Shown here: positions 12,232 to 24,437 of the stretch, piece by piece
Layout of the letters: the number at the start of each line of letters is the position of its first letter
How positions within the stretch are numbered: position 1 is the first letter of the stretch
Assembly: GCF_030272615.1 (NCBI RefSeq)
Contig: NC_081414.1
Coordinates: 6,395,001-6,459,000, forward strand
DNA length: 64,000 nucleotides
Direction: 5' to 3'
Origin: Cryptomeria japonica
Taxonomy: Eukaryota > Streptophyta > Pinopsida > Cupressales > Cupressaceae
The notes under the pieces: generated by a model
The model's input: only the letters and a program-made list of their open reading frames with translations
Databases searched by the model: none
Told to the model about the DNA's origin: nothing
Program-made: the position numbers and the translations under genes

Positions 12232-13640
12232 TATTTTACTGCAAATTTCTACCTCGCACTTCCATTGATTATCCTTCACACTCGACAACAAATATACTAT
12301 TCCCGAAAGCCCTAGATTTCATAAACCTGAAAATTTTCTTGCATTACCAATCATATCCGACAAACAATAAGCAGTGCGGTTGCGGACAATATAGACAGCA
12401 TCGGTCTGAATCCAATTAAATCCGCCATAAAAACACTTTTAACGGATGCAATGACAATCGATTCATGGTACCTACAATAAAAACTCTACAATACGAAGAC
12501 GAGGCAGCAGAGGAAACTCGTTACAGTCTTGCTGTCCAAACATTATGATTCCATTAATACACCCACCTCGCTCATCAAATCAAATCAAAGCTCAAGCTCT
12601 TCTCTTCTCTTATTGTGCGTTAAACAAAACAGACCCCCCCACAAAACACCTCCTTTCCCTGCACCTCTCTTTTCTCCCTCCTTCAAGAAGAAGACGTGGC
12701 GCATTAATTGAAGGGACAACGCTAGAGTTTGGATAACCACATAAATAAACTTAAAGGCGAGCTACTTCTACTGGATAGGATTAATCTAACCGTAGTGTGA
12801 ACAGGAACTGGGACTAAGACTAGGACTGGGACTAGTGGGAATTGAACTGGGGACGTAGGTTACAACACGGCAGGCCGACAAACGCTACTCCTTCTCCAGG
12901 TTTGAAAATGGTGCACAGAAGGAACATTCGATTATCGAGACAGCCATGGTCATGCCACCCTGTGCTTTCAAAACCAAGTCAAATCCATATATTTAAAAAC
13001 AAAAAGGGAAAATTTCCAAAATCCCAAATTTTAACCCTAGAGCAAGAGTAAGTAAAATTGCTGCAGTCGAGGCGAGAACAAAGCTGAGCAAGCACAGCTA
13101 ACACTATCACAAGCCGTGCCCGAGCGCAACTTACGCATTAATAAATTTTAGCTCAGAGCAAACAGTGCAGCCAATTACGGCCCTTCACAAATCCTCCTCA
13201 TAACCATCATACCCATAACCTATAGCCCTCTTCTTTCCCCTCCTCTTAGAATGAATGAATGAATGGCTTTCACAAACCCTAATTCTTCAAATTCTTCCTC
13301 CTGGATTGCCTGCCTTTTACTGTCGTAAATTCGGGGTATTTGACTTTTAACAAGAGGAGGAGTGGGAGTACGTTGCGTATTTACTAGGGCGATAGGTACG
13401 CGCGCCGTTGAAAGTTGGGCCTTCTGGAACGGAAAAGTGACCGACTCAGACCATTCAATGCACCGTTTAAATTTAAAAATCGTTAGACAATGTCATTAAT
13501 AATATATTTAATATATGGCTCGGCTTGGAACGCGTGGGTTTGGACTCTGGAGAGGTAAGCAAATACGTGGTGAAATGTGATTTGGGAGTTTTTGGACGGA
13601 GGGGTTGGTTTAATGAAAACATTTAGTTTGTAAGGCCTCC
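12232..13640 (-). promoter_or_regulatory. upstream/5' UTR region of the HD-ZIP gene
   Basis: There is no in-frame ATG between the start codon and the nearest upstream stop, so this region is leader and promoter. A CAG acceptor at 12,239-12,241 just before the ATG, and a GTAAGT on the minus strand at 13,129-13,134, would fit a 5' UTR intron, which class IV HD-ZIP genes often have; this is unproven. A GA-rich leader segment on the transcript strand (12,580-12,690) suits a plant 5' UTR. AT-rich TATA-like motifs occur near 12,985 and 13,505, but none is decisive. Confidence 0.45.
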
Positions 13641-14629
13641 CCCAAAATGCTTGGTTGGGTTAAGATTTATTTTTGCATGTTGTAAGAGGGAAGGACAGGT
13701 AGGGATACATGATTTGAAGGGCCTTTGGGTATGGCCCAACCCCTAAATTTCATGCCCGTATGGTCCTACTTTAAGGGTCTTTGTTGTCAAATATGAACAA
13801 AATTTGGGCCAGGTTTGAGTACTTTATGATTTTTATGGATGGAATAAATGAATGTTTTAATAGTGTCTATAAGGTCAAATAATTTATGGGACCCATTGGT
13901 AGCCAATGAAGAAAAGAAAAGCATGCAAAGTCCGTTAAACCTCTTTTTCCTTTTGCATCTTGGATCTTCTACTATGTATCTTGATCGAGGAATCTGTGAC
14001 TCTTGGTATCCTTTCTTCTTCAAACAGATTACTCAAGGTGTTTACATTTAGCATCTCAATACAGTTGATTTGAATATCCTTGTAAGTTGGACACTCCATG
14101 ATGTAATGTCATTCTGTATCCATCTCTCTTTGAGTGAAATATCTACATGTTCTATCTGCCCACTCTACCTTTTAGGTATCATCCATCTTTCAATTTCGCA
14201 TCTGAGTTGATGTGAGTTGGTTCTTATCTGAACAATTAACATTTTTGCTTTCCATATCAATTTAGATGTATATTTATTTATCATGTTATAATATGTTTGT
14301 TCGAAAAGGGAAGAGATATCAATATCTTATCTATGTAATGTTGTTGTTTCCAATAAAAAAAAGAATTGAGTAGATTGTAATAATATATAAAAATAAGAGA
14401 TTTTGGACATGTTATTTTTTATATTAAAAAGCAGCAAAACTAGGGTGTTGACCTTTTAGACAAAACAACTCATAAGCAACTTCAGCAAGCTATTAACAAC
14501 ACAATAACTGTAGTCCAGTCCTTAATATCTGAAAACAATCTAGAGTAATAAAACCAACATTAATAAAGTATTAGAGTTATACAAACTATACGACCAGAAA
14601 ACCAGAAAACAACTGACAAGTGGCTAAGC
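13641..14629. other. no gene seen
   Basis: Intergenic AT-rich sequence. Overlapping open frames on both strands at 13,787-14,051 have no recognisable domain. Confidence 0.5.
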
Positions 14630-15110
14630 AAATAGGCCAACTGAATCATCGGTAAAGAATTTAAATAGCCCCTTATTGTTTCCATCATCATCGCCATTCT
14701 TCTCAAGCACCTTCTTCTGTATGAGGCAAAGCGTGGTAACAAACCTATGCATCACTTTCAAGTTGAACCTCAAAAGATTCGCCATCTTCTTTTCAAGGTC
14801 TAAAACCTTTACCTTCGGGGCTAAAAGTTTCACAATGGTGGCATCACATTTAGTGCAGGTATGAGCCTTCCCAGCCTGGTGGGTCTCTTCACTCAGTGAG
14901 CATCTTCGTACATATGTGCCTCTTCAGTCAAGTCCAAAGGCGTCGTCTTGGTGTTGTCCAGGTGGTGGGAGTTCTTGGACTAGTTGCTAGTCATCTTCTC
15001 CGAGCTATCCTCATTCTTAAAATCCTCATACTCCTCCTCCATCATAGAATCCTCTTCATTCTCATCCACCTGCATCCTTATTCTCTTCCTCCCTACTAGC
15101 CTAGGCCGCA
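14630..15110 (-). pseudogene. unrecognised gene fragment
   Basis: On the minus strand, about 90 codons ending at a stop near 14,631 read like real protein: a CTKC pair, then KVKVLDLEKKMANLL and FVTTLCLIQKKVLEKNG. Upstream, in a different frame, is an acidic stretch (MMEEEYEDFKNED) with an in-frame stop. This looks like a frameshifted fragment of a nuclear gene or of a mobile element's cargo. I do not know the family. The short heptad-like segment could form a coiled coil. It could still be chance. Confidence 0.35.
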
Positions 15111-15539
15111 TCTTCGTTACCGTCAATCCATCAACATGAAATTTGACCAATTAAATTTAAACATCTATCTCATTTATGACGTATATTTTTTAAATAAAAA
15201 TATATTTATAACATTTGAAGGAATATTTTGAATGGATAATCATCACAAGGGAAGGCGGTCTATCAAATTAATGCCCTACATATGACATATAGATGGAAAG
15301 GTTATCTATTAGTTTGACACCTCCCCTTCCATATCATAGTTGGGAAAAGATTTGACTTCTTCATGTGACATTCAAAATACTAGGAAAATGAAAACTTTCC
15401 TTAGTTTTGTTGAGAATGGGTGTCTCAAACTTACTGGTTGAAATCTTGGTCAGTTGGCTTTTGGTTTTTCTAGTGAGCGATTCAGTGTGATAACCTTTCG
15501 TGTTATTGACAAGAAACTAAATAACTTTTCGTGTTATAC
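15111..15539. other. no gene seen
   Basis: AT-rich intergenic DNA with no credible frame or repeat boundary. Confidence 0.5.
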
Positions 15540-15854
15540 GTCAACCAAAGTTATGGTGGCGCAGGATGGTGGGGAAGAAGGGAATTACCTCTTTCTATAC
15601 CCCACGCAAGCAAAAGATTAAGGCGACTTAGGTCACGGGATAGCGGGAGGAAAGAAGACTTTGTCTTCCCCGCCAACCCACGAGGCACTAAGGACTACAA
15701 AGGAAGTGTTGCGAGAGAGTGAGGGTTAGGAGACTTAGTCTTACTCTCCACCCCGTAGTTTTGAGAAGCGCATGGAAAGAGTGTCGCGGGCTAGCAGGGT
15801 GTTGAACTTCCCCGCCACCCCGCATGGTAAACAACGACCTAACAATGGTGTTGC

Positions 15855-15945
<91 letters not shown>

Positions 15946-16060
15946 CTTGTTCTCCCCGCCACCCCGCAAGGTATCTAAGGGTTCCCAAGAAGTCCTGCGG
16001 GGTAATAGGGAAGCAAGGAGACTTGCTCTCCCTGCCATCCCGCGAGGTATCAAAGTGGTT
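15540..16060. repeat. degenerate GC-rich tandem array
   Basis: A phrase of the type 'ctccccgccaccccgcgagg' followed by 'ta(t)ctaagg' recurs at about 15,668, 15,745, 15,810, 15,953 and 16,028 in the same direction, with spacings of about 65-145 bp; the longest spacing is stretched by the GA microsatellite. The array is far more GC-rich than its surroundings. The minus-strand 164-codon frame across it is a repeat artefact. Confidence 0.7.
15861..15942. repeat. (GA)41 microsatellite
   Basis: An uninterrupted GA run of 82 bp embedded in the GC-rich tandem array. Confidence 0.98.
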
Positions 16061-16084
16061 ACAGTTGGAATCAAGGAAAACTGA

Positions 16085-17018
16085 GGGGGGGGGTGAATCA
16101 GTGTTCTACAATTTTTTACTTTATTAACTTGTCCTTTTCCCCAATTAATACATTGAACTAAAAGAAAGATGCAAGAACACAAGACAATCTACCACAACAC
16201 CATACACACAAGGATTTTATATGTGGAAAACCTGGTCAAGGGAAAAACCAAAGCGGGAATGAGACCCACAAAATGAGTATACTCAGATAAAAGGTTTACA
16301 ATGGAATGCACATGCATTCAGGCACACTGCCTAGAGCTCACTACTTAAAACAAAGAAGGGCTACAACCTTAGGATGACTAATGAGTTACAAATGATGACA
16401 AGAGAATTTGAACTATTGAACAACATCTACAAATGCTTGGGTATAGTTTCGGTTAAGCACTATGTCCACTAATTTCACACTCTATCTTACACTACTTTGT
16501 TCCACAGTTCTGCAATATTTTGGAGCATAAATATTCAACTTGAGCACGTGCAACTGTGCACAATCGATCATGAACATCTCTCACACAACCACCGATATCC
16601 ATAACAATCAACCTTATATATCCCCAACAATAAATTAGGTTACTTATATGTCGGCTTCAAGAACACTTCACAAATAATGAAACGTGTACACACTGTCGGC
16701 TGAATTTGAACCAAAATACTAATGCGGACCAAAACAATTGTCCACATGCTACCAAAACCATCGAAAAAAACATCTGGATCCCAAAAGTAATCACCAAAAC
16801 CGATCCACATAATCCGCATAAGTATTATCCAAACGAGACTGCTAATGTGCACTGTTGAACTGAAAACTGATATACCGAAGCACCTAACTTACAATCAAAT
16901 CAGCACCAGAGGCTAAAATCATGTGGGATAAGGCTATCTAGACATGCATCGACCTTCAACCAGGTTCGCAACACAAGCTATTAACCTAAAATAAAATGCT
17001 AACCAAAATACTGAACTT
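16085..17018 (-). repeat. LTR relic, minus orientation (family of 61.7-kb LTR)
   Basis: Read on the minus strand, this stretch contains the same phrases as the LTR at 61,668: 'gtgagctctaggcag' followed by a 'cctgaat' segment, a 'ctaaggttgtagcc' segment, and the 'gttttcca..' to 'gggttttt' block near 16,200. The C-run/'gattcac' that marks the 3' part of this family is at about 16,085-16,100. The other end is not located and probably abuts the next LTR at 17,019. Confidence 0.6.
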
Positions 17019-18640
17019 TGTTGGATACTCTATTCTAGTTTGTCGGACTTGAACCAACCTGTGCATTCTGACTTCCAGTAAGATGAACTGACATACTACG
17101 AATGGGATAACGGACTTTAGTTGCCATCAATGACAACGTTGGATGACCTATGCAGTGTCTCTTACCAACAGTTACTGTTGATAAGTTGAGAATGATAGAG
17201 GTGGGGACCACGGTCGAATGTGAAACAACTTGTTGGGCTATATGTCGATGATTGGTCTGAATTGGTTTGACTCAGAGGATGAGATATAGAAAACACAACA
17301 TGTTATCGACAGTTTGAGGAAGTTCGATAGTTGGAGCTAAGGAACTAAATCAAACTGGTTTTTTAGCAGAGATATAAAATGTCTAAAGAAACAGTTGCAC
17401 GTGGGTTTGAAGAAGTGATGCAAGAGCATCCCCGGTCGTTGAGCAATCTTGCATCAACCAAAAATATTTCCTTTTAGTTTTGTTCTTGTTTAGTTCTTTA
17501 TGCAGTTTCTTGTGTTCTTACTGGTTAGCACCGGTAGTTGTTTTCTTTTCATGGTAGATCTTATTTCCGGTTTCCTAGCAGTTTCATGTGCTTAATTCCA
17601 ATTTTTCAGTTCATTTGGGTTCTTTTCTAGTCAGTTACCGCTTCTGGTTGACTGTTTATGGGTTCCGGGACAATTCTTGTGCTTATCGGTTGGTTTTCCT
17701 TCTTTTTCCGATGCGATTCTTGGCGTGTGGATCTATCTTGGGTCTTGTCCGATGTTCTTTGGCATGTGGCCGACCTTCCTGCTAAACCGCACTTTGTGGT
17801 TGTTATTTTTTGGAAAGATTTATTTAATTCTTAGGGTGACCTAATTACACATTTTATTTTTCTACATTGGTAAATGTAGTCTTATGAGGCTAACCCGGAT
17901 ATGTTCCGGTGGGTATGATGTTATGTAATCATTTGTAGGGGCAAAGAAAGTAGAATTGAGAATAAGGATTGAGATTCGCATTTTGTGATCTAGTTGATTC
18001 TTAGAGTCCCGGATTGGATTGTATCTGGCTGATAACCTGCATGTAACCAGTTAATTGTCGGATGTTCTTTGATGATTATATGATGATTGTCAGATGATTA
18101 CCGAAAGTTCTAAGGCATCAATATGATCTGTTTGTGTAATCGTCTTATGTTTTCTTGTTGCTTTCATTGTGTTTCTCTTGTTGCACAAGCCGATTGATTC
18201 TCTTTGAGGGTTTACCAGTTATTGTTGCATCAAGAAGATCAATCAATCGGTTGAAGTAGATCGATTGGAGATTCAATTGAATGCTAAGTTGTAGAACTAT
18301 TGTGATTATGAGCTGTGTAGATTGGATTCAATCTGATAATTGTAGTGCTACCAGAACAAAGACCAGAACAGAGCAGTTAAGTCAATATCTTGTATGTAAT
18401 TATTTTTTACTGTAATACAAGAAGACATTGCTTGATGTGTGGGTTTTTCACCTAAGGGTATTCCCAAGTGAAAATTTGGTGTTTCTCTATGATTGTGTAT
18501 CTTTGTTGCTTACTCTGTTATTTCTTTGTTGTGCATCTTATTGACTGTAATTTGGATTAAAAGTTATCCATGCTTCTCTTATCTAACAATTAACATTAGG
18601 AAGGTGTTTCCGCAATCTGCTTTCCTTACTAGTTTAAGAG
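17019..18640 (+). repeat. LTR relic related to the Copia 5' LTR
   Basis: It starts TGTTGGATAC at 17,019. Its 3' part shares with the 22,775-24,380 LTR the blocks 'gtgggttttt(c/t)acct', 'ggtgtttctct' and a final 'ctttccttac' segment. The length of about 1.6 kb matches that LTR. No internal region follows, so it is probably a solo LTR or truncated. The exact 3' end is uncertain. Confidence 0.5.
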
Positions 18641-18649
18641 ATTCCTTCC

Positions 18650-19555
18650 TCTATTGTGAAGGTCAAGGTGTGTAGTCCTATAAGCAACAAGGTAGATGAT
18701 ATAAGCACCTATAAGCAACAAGGCAGATGTTGGTCCAACTAAGGAGGGAGTACCTATCTACAAAAAAAGGTAATCATAAACCTGGGGATATAAGAGACTT
18801 GCTTGAAAATTTAAATTTTATTCATGTGGAGATCTTATGCCTGGGGCCCTCCTCTAACCCATATATTTTTTCATATTCTTCAACTTCTAGCATTAGTGAG
18901 GCTACCTTTGTGGTGGATCTCTTAGGAGATAAAACATACAACTTGGAAAAGAAAATTAGTGGCCATAACATCATGAAATAGTTTATTCTTAAAGTGAATG
19001 AGTTGAGCATCAAATTTTCCTTGCTCAACTAGAAATTTAGTGTTGACACTTTTATTTGAGAGGAGGAGATTGAATCAAGTCAACAATTGGGATGCTCTCA
19101 AGGATATTTGCAAATTGAAGGAGGACAAAGCTAGACATGAGACAATTAGTTCTAAGGGGGGAGGGTTTATGAAATTAAGACTAATTATAAAAAAATTGGT
19201 GGATCAACCATTATGAATTGTTCAACAAGTATTAATATGCTTCAAGATGGTCTCAAATCTCAGGCATGGAGTAAGTGAGACCTAATTTGAAGACATGTAA
19301 TCTATTATGAACTTATAATAAAAATATTCTAAACATGTAGAAATATTTTTAAAATGAGAGAAACAAAACTGATTTTATTACCTTCATAATGTCACTTTGA
19401 GGGGGCAACCTCCAAGTAGAGCATACAATCCAATCACAAATATTCCAGATGTCTTTCCAATTGAGAAATCATTACAGTATTTAGAGTTTTGCTAAAGGCA
19501 ACTAATATGATCTCAGGCATGTGGGATAAATACTTTATTCTAACAAACAGTGGGA
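18650..19555. other. no recognised gene
   Basis: An 84-codon plus-strand frame at 18,727-18,981 and following lysine-rich text near 19,080-19,140 may be decayed transposon coding sequence, but I recognise no domain. Confidence 0.4.
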
Positions 19556-19875
19556 TGACTTACAAAATGTGTGCATCTTTTTATTATATTACTATAAATA
19601 AGGTCTTTATACATCTAGTTAGCTAATCCCCTTTCCTAAGTTAGACCTATTCACATGTTTCGCATTGTTGACTTTACACATTTCCTCACACTTTCTCCAA
19701 GTGTTCTAAAATGTCGTTCTTCCTCATTACTGTACTTATACAAGGAGACTTGTTATATATTTTTCATTCTCTTTAATGATAATGATTATTGGTTTATTGT
19801 GCTCATTATTCATTTGTGGAAGTTACATTAGATTTTGCATTCAAATAGTGATTGCTCTAAATGATATCAAAGCCA
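19556..19875 (+). repeat. 3' part of an LTR with adjoining PBS
   Basis: A TATA-like 'ctataaataagg' lies near 19,594. About 260 bp further on is TGATATCAAAGCC at 19,862-19,874, a one- to two-base variant of the initiator-Met tRNA primer-binding site (TGGTATCAGAGC). This spacing is that of an LTR R-U5-PBS. The rest of the element is not recognised downstream. Confidence 0.4.
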
Positions 19876-20025
19876 TGAATCATAATTCCCTTCCTATTTT
19901 TACTTGAAACCCACATTTATCCTTATTTAGGTGTGTCATAGAACCAAAATGAGCATTATCATTATCTCTAAAAGGCCCAAATTAGCTAGGAATACATGTC
20001 AAATTATCATAATCCTTAAAAAAAA

Positions 20026-20284
20026 TTCATAAATTTGATTTATTTCTAGATTTCTAGATTAGACCATGTGATAGTTTTTGAATCAACGTTGCATATCACA
20101 CTTTGTGATCCATCATCAGGATACTAGAGAGATAAGTGACATTAATCAAATTATGGATTATGGACTTTATGTCTCTTAGCTCTCTAGTATCTTGATGATG
20201 GATCACGAAGTGTGATTTGAAAGGTTGATTCAAAAACTATCACACAATCTAATCCAGAAATCTAGAAATAAATTAAAATTATGG
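20026..20284. repeat. long foldback (MITE or hairpin-precursor type)
   Basis: The left arm, from about 20,026 ('tttatttctagatttct'), is complementary to the right arm ending about 20,284 over roughly 115-125 bp, with only scattered mismatches and a loop of about 24 nt ('tcaaattatggattatgg'). Pairing runs from the ends almost to the loop. No coding capacity. It could be a MITE, two inverted copies of a short repeat, or a small-RNA hairpin precursor. Confidence 0.85.
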
Positions 20285-21556
20285 ATTGTGGAAATCTCAT
20301 ATCATTAATCGTAAAATTTTTAGGCTTGTGTAATTTGTATACCATATAGTTGTACATGTGTGAAATTATCTATTTCAAAGGAATTTTTCTTACCAAAACA
20401 CTTTTTTGCAAAAGTGGGTGATTTTTCATGTAATTGAGATTTTTTTAAAGTGTGATCTAATTTGGAATTTCTAGAAAGTCAAGGGTTTTGAATTATTTTT
20501 CGTCCATGACCTAATACTTGACCTCTATAGAAAAATTAAAAACTATTGGTGTTATCCAATTGATTTCCTGAGATCTTCTAAAGAATAGCCAAAACTTTTA
20601 TTCAAAGAACTCGAATTAATGGCCAACAAATAGGAGACAATTTAGCATTTTTTCTCCTCTACACTTCAAGCTCTATAAGACCCAAGGGATTTCCCTTTTA
20701 TTCAATATCGAATAATTTTAATGACTATACCAAGATATTGAAAAAGTAGATATGTTATGATAAAAAGTAACAAGGATGTGCAAAATGACTATAGAATTGG
20801 CTAAATTCATGGAATACCATCAATTTCAAGTATTGAGAACATGAAATAATTAAGAATAAATTATAAAAACATTAAAGAGATTTAAAATTTTAGCATATCT
20901 AAGATAATTAACATAACCAAAACCCTAGATCAATGGCTTATCAAGGTAACATAACCAGACAATAATCTATAAAAATCTATTCTCAACAAATAAACTCAAG
21001 TCAGTGGACTAATTTCCATCGATGCCTTAAAATAATGTGTTCTACTGAAGGAATCTACTACAATTTTCTTATCAATCCCTATTGTAATACGCAATTCTTC
21101 ATAGCTCGTTTATAGAATTTAATCTTGTCTGCATGAAATGTGATTTCAAAGGAATTGAAATAGCAATAAAAATCACTTAAAATCACAAAACAAAGAAACA
21201 ATCAGATAGGTCTAAAAAAGAACTCAAACCATAGCAAAGTCTGTAACAAATGGAGCATGTTGATCCACTTGTTATGCAAATTTTCTCAAGTTGTTTGATA
21301 CGATGTGTGCTCATTAATTTTCAACAACATAATGGCATTCTATTGATTTGGATCCAATACTAATGAAAAATAACGAAGGTGTTTCATACTATGAGAAGAG
21401 GAGAGATGGAATGGAGGGATAGGATTTGATCATGAGGATAAAGGGTGGAGAGGAGAGGAGATCTCTTAACTCCCAAGATGGTGACAAGTATCACCATGAG
21501 GGGAGTTGAGAGGGGATTAGTACTTTACAAGCCACCCTTGGAGTATGGGAAATATC
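20285..21556. other. no gene seen
   Basis: AT-rich flank of the foldback. No coding or LTR signal is recognised until the TGTTGG at 21,557. Confidence 0.5.
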
Positions 21557-22774
21557 TGTTGGCCATTTGGGGGAATTGATTATGTGTTGCATTGGTGTTT
21601 TATCATTGATGCCAACACTAGTTGCTTTGGTTGCTTTACCGACATCCTTCTGGTCTTGGTAGGATGTTTGGTTTTTGGTTGGTTTAGATCCAGTATGATC
21701 CGGTATGCTCTAGTATGTTTGGGCTATGGAATTGGCTTATTCATGTTCATGTTCAGTCAGTTGGTTTTGATCTGGTGATCGGATGCTATCCTGTTTGCTA
21801 GAAAGCTTGGTTTGTGGTTCCGGCGAGGGTTTCACTGATAGAGCGTTGTTGAAGATTTTTGATGATATGCATAAGTGGTGTCGGTGCGGCTTCTGGTGGA
21901 GATTTGGGATGCTGATGGTGATCATGTTTGAGACTTAATTGATTGGGATTATTGCTTTAGCGTGTGTGGACCTATATTGGGTCCCGATATTGTCTAGGTT
22001 ATGGACCGACTTAATGTAACATGTGGATTGGACCTCTCGATGCGTTTCTAGGATGTCTTATGGGTTGGATATTATTTGTTTGGTCTCAGGCTGACATGTT
22101 TTGTAATTATGTAATTGGTTTATTGTCTGGTTGCAGACCTTATTGTTTATGATCGAGGGTTTGTATATATATGATGTAAGATCTCATTGTAGATCATATG
22201 GTATGATATAAAAATGGGATATGGATATGTAAGGAGCGAATAATGTAATAATCATTCAAGTAAAGGATTTGGTCGATCATTGGTGATTGAGTTGGGTTTA
22301 TGTAAGAGGATTTAGTCCTTTGGTATTGAGCTTAACCAAAACTGTATTCGGGCATAGGAGACGCTATCTTTGCAGTTCATTTCTCTGGATTGTAGTCTAG
22401 ATTTATATGTAGTCATTGAGACTCCTTTTGTGATGAGCAGTGCGCTCTAGGCTATTGGTCTTCCTACAAGTGCAGGCCCCTCAATTGTAATTCACATACT
22501 ACAAAAGTATTATCTGACTGTGGATAGGCTTCCCACCGTGGTTTTTCCCTTTACCGGGTTTTCCACGTATAAATCTTGGTGTCATGTGGATGGTATTTAT
22601 TCTCTGATTGTTGTTTATGCTTAATTGACTTATCTTCTATTTTGGTATTTGGTTTATGCATTCTGGTATTGATCTTTTGGGTTTCGGTATTAAAGTTTTA
22701 ATTGCTTAAGGTTCTAGTAATCTATGACAATTGATTCACCCCCCCCTCTCAATTGTCTTCTGGTTATTTGAATT
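21557..22774 (+). repeat. LTR relic, TGTTGG family (copy A)
   Basis: It begins TGTTGGCCATTTGG and aligns throughout with the solo LTR at 59,996-61,118 (shared 'gaattgattatgtgttgcat' at the start and 'gattcacccccccctct' near the end). The last few bases and any target duplication are lost where the Copia LTR begins at 22,775, so the Copia element probably inserted near its 3' end. Confidence 0.7.
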
Positions 22775-24380
22775 TGTTGGAAATATGCCTCGAATTCTCC
22801 TGACTAGTGTTTGGGTTGATCAGTGTAACTTACCCCGATGGAACAGCTCGTGGGAAGGTATCGGGTTGTGGACTTTTTCTATTGGTGTAACTCTGGCTGA
22901 TGAACATGTTGCAGACAAGTATCAGGTTAGGTCTACCCGATGTATCCTCCTTGTTTGGTTATTGGGGAAACAGTTCAGAGTCTGGTCGATGACCTGATGA
23001 AGTCGCCTTCGGTGATCGAGTTGTCATCGGCTATCAATGGAACAAGTTGGAAGCTACTTCGATGTCCATTGAGTTTGACTTCTTCTGACTTGGAGTGCAT
23101 CGCTCATCGGGGAAACAGTTCAGGGTATGTGCCCATGACCCGATGAAACTGCTTTAGGTGATCGGGGTAACTTTGCAGTACTATTGTCGATGGCCGATAG
23201 GGCCAATATGTCTGGAACCTCCTTCTTGTTGATCGGCTATTGGGTGAGCTTGGTTAGCATTACACCAATGATCTGATGAAGACGCCTTCGGTGATCGGGA
23301 TGTCATCGACTATTAGAGGAGCTTGCTGAATGATATGTCAATTACTCGATGGATCCACTTTGATCAACTTCGGTGTTATCAAAGATCAAGGTAGCCAGTT
23401 TGATTGTCTTGTCGATGACCCAATGAGGTCGCCTTCGGCAATCGGGTTAACAAGATGGAAGCTACACCGATGACCAATGGAGTCGCCTTCAGCAATAAGA
23501 GTATCATCGGAGATTGGGATGACATTGTTGGGTTATGCCAATGGCCCGATAGAGTCGTTGTGGTATAATCGGGAGATCGGGTCTACCTATTGAAGGCTAT
23601 CCCAATGAGCCGATGGAGCTGACCTATCTGGAGCCGTATTAGTGGAGTCGTCTACTGGTTCATCAGGAGATTGGAGCAATGCATTTGTGGTCTTTCTGAT
23701 GGCCGATGGAGTAGAGATTGAATACGGGTGTGTGCTTGGACCGAAGTCCAAAAGACTAGTAGGCGAACACTTGGAATGTTTCTGTCAGTGTATTTGAATA
23801 CGAACCGACCCAACTTCCAAATGAATGTGGGATAATATGTTTTCCACGAGTTCATGAATGGACAGGCTGTTACTCGACGGTTATATTCCAAGGTTGTTAT
23901 ACAAACTGATAGAGGAATGTTTGGTTTGACAGATGGAGGTTGCTAGAGATGTAACCGATGAGCAGAGCGAAGAAGGGTGAGCATGAAGGCTATGTGGAGG
24001 TGATGGTTTTATAAGTAGCCAAGTCGATGTGTCTGCGATGGGGTGAGTAGAGTTGGCGAGAACAGATGTGGTGAGAACAGAGTTTTGAGATTAGAGTCCA
24101 GAAAAGAGGATCTGATAACTTTATTGTAATCATGTTGTTTACTGAATAAAGTGATATCTCTTTGGTGGTGGGTTTTTTACCTGTAAGGGTTTTCCCACGT
24201 ATATCTGGTGTCTTTCTCTGGTGCTATTATGTCTGGTTCATCTTAATCTTCTGTCTATTTTTTTTTATTTTAATGTACTACAAACTGAAATTGAAATACT
24301 TCCTTCCTTGCTAATCCCCTTAGAATTGATGATAGGAGAGTGTTTTCCACACGTTGCTTTCCTTACAGAATTGTCTAACA
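22775..24380 (+). repeat. Copia 5' LTR
   Basis: It starts TGTTGGAAAT and ends TCTAACA, directly followed by a tRNA-Met-type PBS. The length of 1,606 bp fits the related LTR at 17,019. The left end is inferred from the TGTTGG start, because no second LTR is available to confirm it. The 5' part contains about seven degenerate copies of a 'gatgacccgatgaagtcgc' motif between 22,987 and 23,620. Confidence 0.7.
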
Positions 24381-24382
24381 AT

Positions 24383-24394
24383 TGGTATTAGAGC
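24383..24394 (+). other. primer-binding site (tRNA-Met type)
   Basis: TGGTATTAGAGC, one base from the complement of the plant initiator-Met tRNA 3' end. It lies two bases after the LTR end. Confidence 0.88.
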
Positions 24395-24437
24395 TTTGGT
24401 CCTCTCTGCAGAAGCTTAACCACTTGAGGAAGATCCT

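Noticed and set aside
13600-13640. L1-box-like TAAATGTT on the minus strand upstream of the HD-ZIP gene
   Set aside because: One mismatch to TAAATG(C/T)A and too common in AT-rich DNA to support autoregulation.
15688-16182. 164-codon minus-strand frame with a serine-leucine run
   Set aside because: Produced by the GA microsatellite and the GC-rich repeat array; no protein features.
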